A DNA stretch of 64,000 bases from SHVO01 sp964576515 (GTDB lineage Bacteria > Pseudomonadota > Alphaproteobacteria > Rhodospirillales > Rhodospirillaceae): assembly GCA_964576515.1 (NCBI GenBank), contig CAZNUW010000014.1:11955-75954 (forward strand), written 5' to 3'. Made by a program: the position numbers and the translations under genes. Under the pieces are notes generated by a model, which saw nothing but the letters and a program-made list of their open reading frames with translations, did not search any database and was not told the DNA's origin. Every line of letters starts with the position of its first letter. Positions within the stretch are counted from its first letter, which is position 1. Below are positions 17,127-26,022 of this stretch, piece by piece.

Positions 17127-18167
17127 ATGCCTGACGCCGGAAGCCAGTCGCACAAAACGGATGTGATCATTATTGGCGCGGGGCCTGTGGGGCTCTTCGC
17201 GGTGTTTGAGCTTGGGTTGCTGGGTTTGTCGTCGCATGTGATCGACATTCTCGACCGTCCTGGCGGCCAATGCGCCGAACTCTATCCCGAGAAGCCCATC
17301 CTCGACATCCCGAGCCGTCTCAAGGTGACAGGCCAGGAACTCACCGACGACCTGATGGCGCAGATCGAGCCCTTCAAACCTGTGTTCCACTTCCAGCAGA
17401 TGGCCGAGAAGCTCGACAGACTGGAAAGCGGCCATTGGCGCTTGGTCACCGACTTCGGCACGGTCATCGAGGCGCCCGTCATCGTCATCGCCGGCGGCGG
17501 CGGCAGCTTCGTTCCGAAGAAACCGAAGCTCGATCGCCTCGACGCGTTCGAGGGAAAGTCCTTGTTCTATTCGGTCCGCAGGATGGAGCAGTTCAAGGGA
17601 AAGTCGCTTTTGATAGCCGGGGGTGGGGATTCCGCGCTCGATTGGACCGTCAACCTGAACCCGATTGTACGTACGATGACGCTCGTTCATCGCCGCAACG
17701 AGTTCCGCGGCATGCAGGCCACCGTCGACCAGATGTATGCGCTGGTGAAGGACGGGAAAGTCGATCTCCAGATCGGCGATATCCTGCGGCTGAACGGCGA
17801 TCAGGGACAACTTACGTCCGTCACGCTCAAGAGCGCCGAGAAAGGCGAATTCGATGTTCCGTGCGACACGATGCTCGCGTTCTACGGGTTGACCATGAAG
17901 CTGGGCCCGATTGCCGAATGGGGCATCAACCTTGAGAACAACCGCGTCCCCGTCTCGCCGGAAAGCTTTGAAACCAGCATTCCGGGCATTTTTTGCATCG
18001 GCGACATGTGCACCTACCCCGGCAAGTTGAAGCTGATCCTGTCGGGCTTCCACGAATCGGCCTTGATGGCCCACGGCTCTTTCCATTATGCAAGGCCAAA
18101 TCAGAAGCTGAGGTTCGAGCACACGACCTCCAGTTCATCCCTCCAGGCCAAACTGGGCGTCTCGTAA
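17127..18167 (+). CDS. Ferredoxin--NADP+ reductase, thioredoxin-reductase-like
   Basis: 346 residues. VIIIGAGPVGLFAVFELGLLG binds FAD, GGQCAELYPEKPILDIPS is the signature of the TrxR-like FNR class, and SLLIAGGGDSALDWTVNL binds NADP(H). The redox-active CxxC of true thioredoxin reductases is absent. The enzyme exchanges electrons between NADPH and ferredoxin. The next gene encodes a [2Fe-2S] ferredoxin 39 bp away, the probable partner. Ribosome-binding site GGGAGGG precedes the ATG. Confidence 0.9.
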   Translation: MPDAGSQSHKTDVIIIGAGPVGLFAVFELGLLGLSSHVIDILDRPGGQCAELYPEKPILDIPSRLKVTGQELTDDLMAQIEPFKPVFHFQQMAEKLDRLESGHWRLVTDFGTVIEAPVIVIAGGGGSFVPKKPKLDRLDAFEGKSLFYSVRRMEQFKGKSLLIAGGGDSALDWTVNLNPIVRTMTLVHRRNEFRGMQATVDQMYALVKDGKVDLQIGDILRLNGDQGQLTSVTLKSAEKGEFDVPCDTMLAFYGLTMKLGPIAEWGINLENNRVPVSPESFETSIPGIFCIGDMCTYPGKLKLILSGFHESALMAHGSFHYARPNQKLRFEHTTSSSSLQAKLGVS

Positions 18168-18206
18168 GAACGGCGGCTCGACCGGCCTGGACCGTTAGAG
18201 GCCGGA

Positions 18207-18527
18207 ATGAAAGTCGTCGTCGCAATGCCCGATGGAACCGCCCACGAGGTTCCGGTCCGTCCGGGCGCCAGCATCATGGACGCCATGCGCGCGGCCGGCT
18301 TGCCCATTCGCGCCGAATGCGGTGGGGCCATGGCATGCGCTACCTGCCACGTGCATGTGGATTCCGCGTGGCTGGACCGTGTCGGCGCGGCGCGCGGGGA
18401 AGAGGTTGACCTGCTGGATATGTCCGACTATCGGACCGAAAATTCCCGGCTATGCTGCCAAATCCGGCCGCTTCCCGACTGGGACGGTCTGCGGGTAGAG
18501 CTTCAGTTGGACGCGTACGAAGGTTAG
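18207..18527 (+). CDS. [2Fe-2S] ferredoxin, adrenodoxin type
   Basis: 106 residues. Three cluster ligands lie in ECGGAMACATCHVHV (C-x5-C-x2-C) and the fourth in RLCCQI near residue 88, the pattern of the adrenodoxin/putidaredoxin class. Such ferredoxins serve cytochromes P450, Fe-S assembly or oxygenases. No P450 or isc genes are here; adjacency to the ferredoxin reductase indicates that the two form an electron-transfer pair. Only 3 bp separate its stop from prfC. Confidence 0.9.
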   Translation: MKVVVAMPDGTAHEVPVRPGASIMDAMRAAGLPIRAECGGAMACATCHVHVDSAWLDRVGAARGEEVDLLDMSDYRTENSRLCCQIRPLPDWDGLRVELQLDAYEG

Positions 18528-18530
18528 GTC

Positions 18531-20123
18531 ATGTCGGCACAGTTGCCCAAAGAAGTCGCGCGCCGCCGCACGTTCGCGATCATTTCTCACCCGGACGCCG
18601 GAAAAACCACGTTGACGGAAAAGCTCCTCCTGTTCGGCGGCGCGATCCAGCTTGCCGGCGCGGTCAAAGCCAAAGGCGAACGCCGCCGTGCGCGCTCGGA
18701 CTGGATGAAAGTCGAACAGGAACGTGGGATTTCCGTCACCTCCGCGGTGATGAGCTACGAGTATGACGGTCATGCGTTCAACCTGCTCGACACGCCGGGG
18801 CACGAGGATTTCAGCGAAGACACTTATCGCACGCTGACGGCGGTGGACTCCGCGGTCATGGTGCTCGATGCGGCGAAGGGGATCGAAACGCAGACCCTGA
18901 AGCTGTTTGAAGTCTGCCGTCTGCGCGACATGCCCATCGCCACCTTCATCAATAAGCTGGACCGCGAAGGTCAGGAGCCGTTGGCCTTGCTCGAGGAGAT
19001 CGAGAACCGTCTTGCACTCGATGTGTCGCCGGCCAGTTGGCCGATCGGGATGGGGCGTGACTTTCTGGGGTGCTACGATCTTCTGCACGACCGCCTGATC
19101 CTCATGGCGCGTACGAAGGGCGAGAAGGCCGACGCCGGTATCGAATGCCAGGGCCTCGACGATCCGAAGCTCGATGAGCTTTTGCCGCCCGCGGCGGCTG
19201 CGAAACTGCGCGAGGACGTGGCGTTGGTCCGCGGGCTCTGCAAACCCTTCGACCGCCAAGCCTATCTCGAAGGTCATATGACGCCTGTTTTCTTCGGGAG
19301 CGCGGTGAACAACTTCGGCGTTCGCGAACTCTTGCAAGGGCTTGCCGAAATGGCGCCGTCGCCGCGGCCACAGTCCGCGGCGGAACGGCCCGTCGTGCCG
19401 ACCGAAAAGAACGTGTCGGGCTTTGTCTTCAAGATCCAGGCGAACATGGATCCCAAGCATCGCGACCGCATTGCCTTCGTGCGCGTTTCGTCGGGTCACT
19501 TCAAACGCGGGTCGAAGCTTTTTCACGTGCGCTCGGGCAAGACACTTAACATTTCAAATCCGCAGCTCTTTATGGCGCAGGAACGCGCCACCGCCGAGGA
19601 AGCTTGGCCAGGCGATATCATCGGGGTCCCGAACCACGGCAACCTGCGTATCGGTGATACGCTGACGGAAGGCGAGGAACTGCATTTCACGGGAATTCCC
19701 GTCTTCGCGCCTGAACTTTTGCAAACCGTCCGTCCGGAAGATCCACTCAAGGCGAAACACCTTGGCCGGGCGCTGCAGCAACTCGCGGAAGAGGGCGCCG
19801 CCAGTGTCTTCCGCCCGCGCTTCGGCACCGACTGGATTGTCGGCGTCGTCGGCTCCCTTCAGTTCGACGTCCTCGCCGACCGCATCCGCACCGAGTATGA
19901 GGTGCCGGTGAAGTTCGAGCAGACCGAATTGTTGACGGCGCGCTGGCTGAAGGCGGACGATCCCGCGAAACTGAAGAAGTTCCTGGATTCGAACCGTATC
20001 GCCGTCGCCGACGACCACGACAATGCGCCGGTCTTCCTCGCCCGCAACGCCTGGCATCTCAGTCGGACGACGGACGACAATCCGGACATCACGTTCCTGA
20101 AAACCCGCGAACTCGTGCATTAA
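18531..20123 (+). CDS. prfC: Peptide chain release factor 3
   Basis: 530 residues, translational GTPase. G1 is ISHPDAGKTTLTEKLL, G3 is DTPGHEDFSEDTYR and G4 is NKLD; SARSDWMKVEQERGISVTSA-like switch-I sequence (here RARSDWMKVEQERGISVTSA, residues about 54-73) is typical of RF3. RF3 promotes recycling of RF1/RF2 from the ribosome after peptide release. Length matches E. coli RF3 (529). It begins 3 bp after the ferredoxin gene and is followed 4 bp later by the COG2509 flavoprotein gene, so all four may be cotranscribed. Confidence 0.93.
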   Translation: MSAQLPKEVARRRTFAIISHPDAGKTTLTEKLLLFGGAIQLAGAVKAKGERRRARSDWMKVEQERGISVTSAVMSYEYDGHAFNLLDTPGHEDFSEDTYRTLTAVDSAVMVLDAAKGIETQTLKLFEVCRLRDMPIATFINKLDREGQEPLALLEEIENRLALDVSPASWPIGMGRDFLGCYDLLHDRLILMARTKGEKADAGIECQGLDDPKLDELLPPAAAAKLREDVALVRGLCKPFDRQAYLEGHMTPVFFGSAVNNFGVRELLQGLAEMAPSPRPQSAAERPVVPTEKNVSGFVFKIQANMDPKHRDRIAFVRVSSGHFKRGSKLFHVRSGKTLNISNPQLFMAQERATAEEAWPGDIIGVPNHGNLRIGDTLTEGEELHFTGIPVFAPELLQTVRPEDPLKAKHLGRALQQLAEEGAASVFRPRFGTDWIVGVVGSLQFDVLADRIRTEYEVPVKFEQTELLTARWLKADDPAKLKKFLDSNRIAVADDHDNAPVFLARNAWHLSRTTDDNPDITFLKTRELVH

Positions 20124-20127
20124 AAAG

Positions 20128-21747
20128 ATGTTGCGGCTGACGGAAATCAAACTGCCGCTCGACCACCCCGAAGGCGCGTTGAAGGCGGCGGTGCTGAAGC
20201 GGCTTCGCATTTCGGCGGACGACCTTGTCGCGTTCACGATCTTCCGCCGCGGCTACGATGCGCGCAAAGTCGGCGCCATTAGCCTCATTTATACTCTCGA
20301 CGTCGAACTTAAGGACGAAGCCTCCGTCTTGCGCCGCGCGGCGGGGGAAAAGGGCGTCGGTCCGACACCCGATACGTCCTACAAGTTTGTCGCTCGCGCG
20401 CCATCGAACCTCGAACATCGCCCTGTCGTGATCGGCACCGGTCCGTGCGGTCTCTTTGCCGGCTTTATCCTGTCCGAGATGGGATTCCGTCCGATCATCC
20501 TCGAGCGGGGAAAGATCGTGCGCGAGCGCACCGTCGATACGTTTGGGCTCTGGCGCAAACGTGTCCTCAATCCGGAATCCAATGTGCAGTTCGGAGAGGG
20601 CGGCGCGGGTACGTTCTCGGACGGTAAGCTGCACAGCCAGATCAAGGACCCCGCGCATCGCGGGCGCAAAGTGCTGACGGAATTCGTCAAGGCGGGCGCG
20701 CCTGAGGAAATTTTGTACGTCAGCAAGCCGCATATCGGCACTTTCCGCCTCGTATCGATGGTCGAGAACATGCGCGCCACCATGCAATCGCTTGGTGCGG
20801 AAATTCGCTTTCAAAGCCGGGTCGACAGCATCGATATCGAAACCGCGCCGGGCGGGACGCGTCAGGTACGCGGCGTGACCCTGCAGAACGGGGAACAAAT
20901 CCGGACGGATCATGTCGTGCTCGCGGTCGGACATAGCGCGCGCGATACCTTCAAGATGCTGTATGACAGGGGCGTCTATGTCGAAGCCAAGCCGTTTTCG
21001 ATCGGCGTTCGCCTCGAACATCCGCAATCCATGATCGACCGCTGTCGTTTCGGTAAATTCGCCGGTCATCCGATTCTCGGCGCGGCCGACTACAAGATTG
21101 TGCACCACTGCGCGAACGGACGTTCGGTTTACAGCTTCTGTATGTGTCCGGGCGGCACCGTGGTCGCCGCGACATCCGAGCCGGGTCGTGTTGTGACCAA
21201 CGGCATGAGCCAATACTCACGCGCCGAGCGCAATGCCAACAGCGGGATCGTTGTGGACATTTCGCCGGCCGACTATCCCGGGCATCCTCTTGCGGGAATT
21301 GACTTCCAGCGTCACTGGGAGTCGCTCGCGTTCGAGGTGGGCGGTGGCACTTACGAAGCCCCAGGGCAGCTCGTCGGCGATTTTCTCGCCAACAAGCCGT
21401 CGACGGCGTTCGGCGATATCACGCCCTCCTATAAGCCGGGGGTGCATTTGACGGACTTGAGCCTCTGCCTTCCGCCGTATGTCGCCGAAGCCATCCGCGA
21501 GGCGTTACCGGCCTTCGACCGCCAGATCAAAGGGTATGCGCGGGCTGATGCGGTGATGACCGGCGTCGAGACACGCACGTCGTCCCCCATTCGTATCAAG
21601 CGGGGCGAGGATTTCTGCAGCATCAATACCGTTGGGCTTTATCCGGCGGGAGAGGGGGCGGGGTATGCCGGTGGCATCCTTTCGGCCGCCGTCGATGGAA
21701 TTCGTGTCGCCGAGGCCGTGGGCCGCTCGATCGCGCCGATTGACTGA
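20128..21747 (+). CDS. COG2509-type FAD-dependent dehydrogenase
   Basis: 539 residues. After an about 95-residue N-terminal domain (IKLPLDHPEGALKAAVLKRL) comes an FAD-binding Rossmann motif PVVIGTGPCGLFAGFILSEMG; NVQFGEGGAGTFSDGKLHSQ is a hallmark of the uncharacterised COG2509 flavoproteins. The C-terminus has GLYPAGEGAGYAGGILSAAVDG, the second FAD contact. The reaction is unknown. No signal peptide. It starts 4 bp after prfC. Confidence 0.85.
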   Translation: MLRLTEIKLPLDHPEGALKAAVLKRLRISADDLVAFTIFRRGYDARKVGAISLIYTLDVELKDEASVLRRAAGEKGVGPTPDTSYKFVARAPSNLEHRPVVIGTGPCGLFAGFILSEMGFRPIILERGKIVRERTVDTFGLWRKRVLNPESNVQFGEGGAGTFSDGKLHSQIKDPAHRGRKVLTEFVKAGAPEEILYVSKPHIGTFRLVSMVENMRATMQSLGAEIRFQSRVDSIDIETAPGGTRQVRGVTLQNGEQIRTDHVVLAVGHSARDTFKMLYDRGVYVEAKPFSIGVRLEHPQSMIDRCRFGKFAGHPILGAADYKIVHHCANGRSVYSFCMCPGGTVVAATSEPGRVVTNGMSQYSRAERNANSGIVVDISPADYPGHPLAGIDFQRHWESLAFEVGGGTYEAPGQLVGDFLANKPSTAFGDITPSYKPGVHLTDLSLCLPPYVAEAIREALPAFDRQIKGYARADAVMTGVETRTSSPIRIKRGEDFCSINTVGLYPAGEGAGYAGGILSAAVDGIRVAEAVGRSIAPID

Positions 21748-21807
21748 TTGCCCGCCGCGCCGCGCGGCGTGCTAGGTTGATGCGTCCAAATCACGAGGTT
21801 GGCTCCA

Positions 21808-23001
21808 GTGCTGTTCGCGCGCTTCCTTCACCCTTTGATGAAAAAGGGTACGCTGACAATCATCGATCATGCCGGGCAGACGCATGTCTGCGGCAACGGC
21901 AGCGACCCCAACGTGACCGTCAGATTCAAGGACCCCGGCCTCGGCACGAAACTTTTCCAGAACCCGGCCCTTCATGCGGGCGAGGCCTATATGGACGGCA
22001 CGCTCGTGGTGGAGAACGCCGATCTTTACACGATGCTGGCGCTCGTGATGTCCAATCTCGCGGGGTATCACGGCCACTGGCTGGCGCGGTCCATGAAGAC
22101 GGCCGAGCGTCTGACCTCGCTGGTGCGTACCTATAACCCGGTCACCCGTTCGCGTCAGAACGTGGCGCATCACTATGATCTGTCGACCACGCTGTATCGC
22201 ACGTTCCTCGACGACCAGATGCAGTACTCGATGGCGTACTTCCGCACGCCCGAAGATGCGCTGGAACAGGCGCAGATCCAAAAGATGACCCACATCGGGA
22301 CCAAGCTGCTCCTGCGTCCCGGGCAGGCGGTTCTTGATATCGGATGCGGCTGGGGCGGCCTCGCGCTTTTCCTGCACCGGACCTATGGCGTGAAGGTGGT
22401 CGGAATCAGCCTTTCTGAGCGCCAGATCGAGGTCGCCAATGCCCGCGCCGCCGCGGCCAACGTCGGCGACGGGGTCACCTTCCGTTTGCAGGACTACCGC
22501 CACGTGACCGAGACCTTCGACCGCGTGGTCTCGGTGGGAATGTTTGAACATGTGGGCCTTCCCCACTATCGCACCTTCTTCGAGGTCATCCGCGACCGGT
22601 TGGGCCCGGATGGCGTGGCGGTGCTGCACACCATCGGCCGTACCGATGGGCCGGGGGCGACGGACGGGTGGACCAATAAATACATTTTTCCGGGCGGCTA
22701 TTCGCCGGCCCTGTCCGAGGTCGTCCCCCATATCGAACGGTCGGGGCTTATCGTCACGGATATCGAGATTCTTCGCCTGCACTATGCGGCGACACTGCGG
22801 GCCTGGCGCGAGCGCTTTATGAATAAGCGCGAGGAAATCAAAAAACTTTACGACGAACGCTTCTGCCTGATGTGGGAGTTCTTCCTGGCCACGGCGGAAG
22901 GCGCTTTCCACTATGGTTTCCATGTCAATTTCCATATCCAGATGAGTAAGAGCCTCGAGACCGTGCCGTTGACCCGGGACTATATGTACCGCACGGCTTG
23001 A
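21808..23001 (+). CDS. cfa: Cyclopropane-fatty-acyl-phospholipid synthase family methyltransferase
   Basis: 397 residues from the GTG at 21808, placed 9 nt after GAGG (a TTG at 21799 is less well positioned). The S-adenosylmethionine motif is VLDIGCGWGGLALFLHR, and the upstream NVAHHYDLSTTLYRTFLDDQ is characteristic of CFA synthases, as is the C-terminal FMNKREEIKKLYDERFCLMW. The enzyme methylenates unsaturated acyl chains of membrane phospholipids. Length is near that of E. coli Cfa (382). Confidence 0.9.
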   Translation: MLFARFLHPLMKKGTLTIIDHAGQTHVCGNGSDPNVTVRFKDPGLGTKLFQNPALHAGEAYMDGTLVVENADLYTMLALVMSNLAGYHGHWLARSMKTAERLTSLVRTYNPVTRSRQNVAHHYDLSTTLYRTFLDDQMQYSMAYFRTPEDALEQAQIQKMTHIGTKLLLRPGQAVLDIGCGWGGLALFLHRTYGVKVVGISLSERQIEVANARAAAANVGDGVTFRLQDYRHVTETFDRVVSVGMFEHVGLPHYRTFFEVIRDRLGPDGVAVLHTIGRTDGPGATDGWTNKYIFPGGYSPALSEVVPHIERSGLIVTDIEILRLHYAATLRAWRERFMNKREEIKKLYDERFCLMWEFFLATAEGAFHYGFHVNFHIQMSKSLETVPLTRDYMYRTA

Positions 23002-23058
23002 ATTTCCCCGGCCGACCCAGGTATCACGGGTCACCATTCCAGAAACGGAGAACTCCAG

Positions 23059-23406
23059 ATGGCGCAAATCCAGCGTTTTGAAGTCGGACCGCGTATGAGC
23101 CAGGCGGTTATGCACGGCGATACCGTCTATCTCGCCGGACAGGTCAACAACGAGGCAAAGGACGTCACGGGTCAGACCCGCGCGATCCTGCAGCAGATCG
23201 ATGCTCTGCTCGCGACGGCGGGCTCGTCGAAAGAGCGCATCGTATCCGCGACGATCTACCTCGCCGACATTTCCACGTTCGCGCAGATGAACGCGGCGTG
23301 GGACGCGTGGGTGCCGAAGGGTGCGACCCCGGCGCGCGCGACCGTCGAGGCCAAGCTCGCCGCGCCTGAATACGTGGTTGAAATCGCAGTCATCGCGGTG
23401 AAGTAA
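23059..23406 (+). CDS. RidA family protein
   Basis: 115 residues of the YjgF/YER057c/UK114 superfamily. Conserved: VYLAGQVNNEAKDVTGQTRA, Arg in TPARATVEAKLAAPEYVVEI and the trailing Glu-Ile that place the substrate carboxylate. RidA enzymes deaminate reactive enamines/imines; several paralogous subgroups exist and this looks like the YoaB/Rid2-7 range rather than classical RidA, so the reaction is uncertain. A ribosome-binding site (GGAGAA) precedes the ATG and a hairpin terminator follows. Confidence 0.85.
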   Translation: MAQIQRFEVGPRMSQAVMHGDTVYLAGQVNNEAKDVTGQTRAILQQIDALLATAGSSKERIVSATIYLADISTFAQMNAAWDAWVPKGATPARATVEAKLAAPEYVVEIAVIAVK

Positions 23407-23946
23407 ACCGCGCGAGGAACAAGGTTCGCCGACACGCACCGGCTGCCGTTACCCGCGGCGGCCGGTTTTGCGTTTGCGGGAAACACTCAAGCGCGCGCAG
23501 GCGTTAAACCTGGGTCGGAAATGAGAGTGTTTTCTTGTGAGGAGTCCCGGCGCCGTTCACGTCCGCGTGTGAGGGCTGGAATCGGGCCATTGATATGCGT
23601 CGCTGTTTTATAAGTTACTGAACTGACACATAAAAATGGCCGGCCTATGCAAGTTTGCATGCCTGCCCATGACCAAATTTACTTTACGTGGCGCGGACGG
23701 GTTGATTACTATTCGGGTGTTGCACGGGGGTGCCTTAAAGGGCCTTCGCCAACACGGCCAGACCATGTGGTGGGCCGAACATAAAAATCGTCATGTTGCT
23801 CAAGGAGGATATGACCCATGCAAAGTCCAAATCATCTCCATCCGACAGCACAGTCCAGCAGCGCCAGCTAACAGGCCGCTGACTGACGCATTTTTTGCCC
23901 GTCGCTAGCGCGAGGGCTGTGGGCGCAACGCCTGAAGGAGATTGAG
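23407..23946. other. Long 5' region of rpoH
   Basis: About 540 bp without a recognised gene. It begins with the RidA-gene terminator. Further on is a palindrome ATGCAAGTTTGCAT at 23647-23660. A strong Shine-Dalgarno AAGGAGG near 23802 is followed by ATG at 23811 and 23818; the frame from 23793 through 23811 would encode 29 residues ending in a TGA near 23880, and the 23818 frame 17 residues. The bases just before rpoH contain GAAGGAG. Heat-shock control of rpoH at RNA level is known in proteobacteria, so a structured or translated leader is possible. Confidence 0.45.
23439..23475 (+). terminator. Terminator after the RidA gene
   Basis: Arms CCGGCTGCCG (23439-23448) and CGGCGGCCGG (23456-23465) pair with one mismatch around a 7-nt loop, followed by TTTTGCGTTT. 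Located 33 bp after the RidA stop codon. Confidence 0.65.
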
Positions 23947-24864
23947 ATGTCTAATTCCAGAATTCCCGTTCTCGCATCTGAAAGCGGACTGTCGGCGTAT
24001 ATGGCCGACATCAAGAAGTTTCCGGTCCTCGATGCGCAGGAAGAATACATGCTGGCGCGTCGCTATGCCGATCATGAGGACGTCGACGCCGCTCATAAGC
24101 TGGTCACCAGCCATCTACGCCTCGTGGCGAAGATCGCGATGGGATACCGCTTCTATGGCTTGCCCGTGTCCGATCTGATTTCGGAAGGCAACGTCGGGCT
24201 GATGCGCGCCGTGAAGAAGTTCGAGCCGGAGCGCGGGTTCCGTCTGGCCACCTACGCCATGTGGTGGATCAAGGCCGCGATCAACGAGTATGTCCTGAAT
24301 TCCTGGTCGCTCGTGAAGGTTGGGACGGTCGCCGCGCAGAAGAAGCTGTTCTTCAATCTGCGTAAGCTGAAGGCGCGCTTGGGTCTGTACGAGGAAGGCG
24401 ATATTCCGCTGGAGGCTGCGGAAAAGATCGCCAAGCGCCTCGACGTGACGACGACCGACGTGATTGAGATGAACCGGCGTTTGTCGCGTTCGGACGCCTC
24501 GCTCAATCAGTTCGTCGCCGAAGACGGCGATACGGAGCGTCAGGATCTGCTCGTGGACGACAAGCCCGATCAGGAAACTGTTCTGGCCGACCGTGAGAAT
24601 CGCGCCCTGGGTTCCAAGCTGTTGAAGGAAGCGATGTCGGAATTGACGCCGCGTGAACGCCGCATCATCGAAGAGCGCCGCCTCGCGGAGAACCCGCGCA
24701 CGCTCGAGGAGATCGGCGAGGAATACGGCATCAGCCGCGAACGTGTCCGTCAGATCGAAAATCGGGCCTTCGCCAAGCTGCAGCGCGCCGTGCTGCAGGC
24801 CGCCCAGAGCCTGGAGGCGACCGCCGCCAAAGCCTTCCCGCGTCCGGCGCTGGCCGGCGCGTAA
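23947..24864 (+). CDS. rpoH: RNA polymerase heat-shock sigma factor RpoH (sigma-32)
   Basis: 305 residues. Region 2 includes SEGNVGLMRAVKKFEPERGF and LATYAMWWIKAAINEYVL; the RpoH box QKKLFFNLRKLK (about residues 132-143), diagnostic of sigma-32 and involved in core binding and turnover, is intact. Region 4 ends with EIGEEYGISRERVRQIENRA, the helix-turn-helix recognising -35. It directs transcription of chaperone and protease genes. It has a long upstream region and its own strong terminator, hence monocistronic. Alphaproteobacteria often carry two rpoH copies; only one is in this window. Confidence 0.95.
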   Translation: MSNSRIPVLASESGLSAYMADIKKFPVLDAQEEYMLARRYADHEDVDAAHKLVTSHLRLVAKIAMGYRFYGLPVSDLISEGNVGLMRAVKKFEPERGFRLATYAMWWIKAAINEYVLNSWSLVKVGTVAAQKKLFFNLRKLKARLGLYEEGDIPLEAAEKIAKRLDVTTTDVIEMNRRLSRSDASLNQFVAEDGDTERQDLLVDDKPDQETVLADRENRALGSKLLKEAMSELTPRERRIIEERRLAENPRTLEEIGEEYGISRERVRQIENRAFAKLQRAVLQAAQSLEATAAKAFPRPALAGA

Positions 24865-24882
24865 CCAAAACGCCTTTATTTG

Positions 24883-24916
24883 GGCCGCCCCACCTCGATG
24901 GGGCGGCCTTTTCTTT
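24883..24916 (+). terminator. Rho-independent terminator of rpoH
   Basis: Perfect 10-bp stem GGCCGCCCCA / TGGGGCGGCC with loop CCTCGA (24893-24898), followed by TTTTCTTT. It starts 19 bp after the rpoH stop codon. Confidence 0.92.
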
Positions 24917-24979
24917 GCCTTGAGCCGGGCGGGGCCCGTCGCCTATACCCTTAGCCCAAACCACAATGGAACCGAGCAA

Positions 24980-25837
24980 ATGACCGGGGGAAAATATATC
25001 GCGAGCATTACGTGTCCCGACACGACGGGGCTTGTGGCCGCGGTATCAGGATTTTTGCGCGACAATCACTGTTTTATGGATGAGTCGTCCCAATACGGCG
25101 ATCCCCATACACGTCGCTTTTTCATGCGCGCCGTTTTCACCCGCTCGGAACGGAGCCCGTCGCCGGAAGACTTGGAAAAGAAATTCGCCGAGGTCGCGAA
25201 CACGTTCCAGATGGCCTGGTCCTTCGTGCCCGCGGACCGGCGCCCGCGGGTTCTTATCGCGGTCTCGAAGTTCGGCCATTGCCTCAACGATCTTCTGCAC
25301 CGCTGGCACACCGGACAAATGCCGATCGACATCGTTGGCGTATTCTCCAATCACGAAGACATGCGTGCGCTGGTGGAGTGGCACGGCATCCCCTATGAGC
25401 ATCTGCCGGTCACCCCGGCGACCAAACAGCAGCAGGAAGCCGCCTGGCTGAAAATGGTCGACGACCGCCAGGTCGACCTGGTTGTCCTTGCGCGGTACAT
25501 GCAAGTGCTCAGCCCCGAGGCCTCGCAACGCCTATCCGGACGCTGCATTAACATCCACCACTCCTTCCTGCCGAGTTTCATGGGCGCGCGCCCCTATCAG
25601 CAGGCCTACGAGCGGGGTGTGAAGATCATCGGCGCCACGGCTCACTATGTGACGGATGGGCTCGACGAGGGTCCGATCATCGAGCAAGCGGTCGAACGCG
25701 TGGATCATACGCACTCGGCGGGCGACATGGTCGGCATCGGCCGCGACCTCGAGAATGTCGTGCTGGCGCGCGCCGTGCGCTATCACGCGGAAAAGCGTGT
25801 TCTCCTCAACGGTCACAAAACGGTTGTTTTCCGCTAG
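24980..25837 (+). CDS. purU: Formyltetrahydrofolate deformylase PurU
   Basis: 285 residues. N-terminal ACT-like domain (about 5-85: ITCPDTTGLVAAVSGFLRDN) joined to a formyltransferase-fold domain (about 90-285). The catalytic region reads CINIHHSFLPSFMGARPYQQAY with the conserved Asn-His pair, and the Asp lies in DEGPIIEQ. PurU hydrolyses 10-formyl-THF to formate and THF, balancing the one-carbon pool. The ATG at 24980 is chosen because the ACT domain starts immediately after it; a longer open frame overlaps rpoH. Confidence 0.93.
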   Translation: MTGGKYIASITCPDTTGLVAAVSGFLRDNHCFMDESSQYGDPHTRRFFMRAVFTRSERSPSPEDLEKKFAEVANTFQMAWSFVPADRRPRVLIAVSKFGHCLNDLLHRWHTGQMPIDIVGVFSNHEDMRALVEWHGIPYEHLPVTPATKQQQEAAWLKMVDDRQVDLVVLARYMQVLSPEASQRLSGRCINIHHSFLPSFMGARPYQQAYERGVKIIGATAHYVTDGLDEGPIIEQAVERVDHTHSAGDMVGIGRDLENVVLARAVRYHAEKRVLLNGHKTVVFR

Positions 25838-26022
25838 CCCGCGTCCGCGCCCGCTTAAGCTGTAGAAATAGACTGACGCCCTTTCCGCGCGCACCCCGCT
25901 TGCGCGGTATGAGCGCGCGACTATAATGATTTAAGTCGAAACCAAGCGCCGTGGTCAGCTGGATTTGGCCGTGCGAGCATGGCATACGGCAACACGGAAA
26001 CGTCAGGCTCAGTATCCTAGAC

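Noticed and set aside
21772..23439. 555-codon open frame antisense to cfa and the RidA gene
   Set aside because: Spans two real genes and the gap between them; sequence is low-complexity, His/Arg-rich, typical of antisense frames at high GC.
23636..23908. 90-codon frame upstream of rpoH
   Set aside because: No good ribosome-binding site, composition unlike the neighbours and no recognisable family; left as intergenic.
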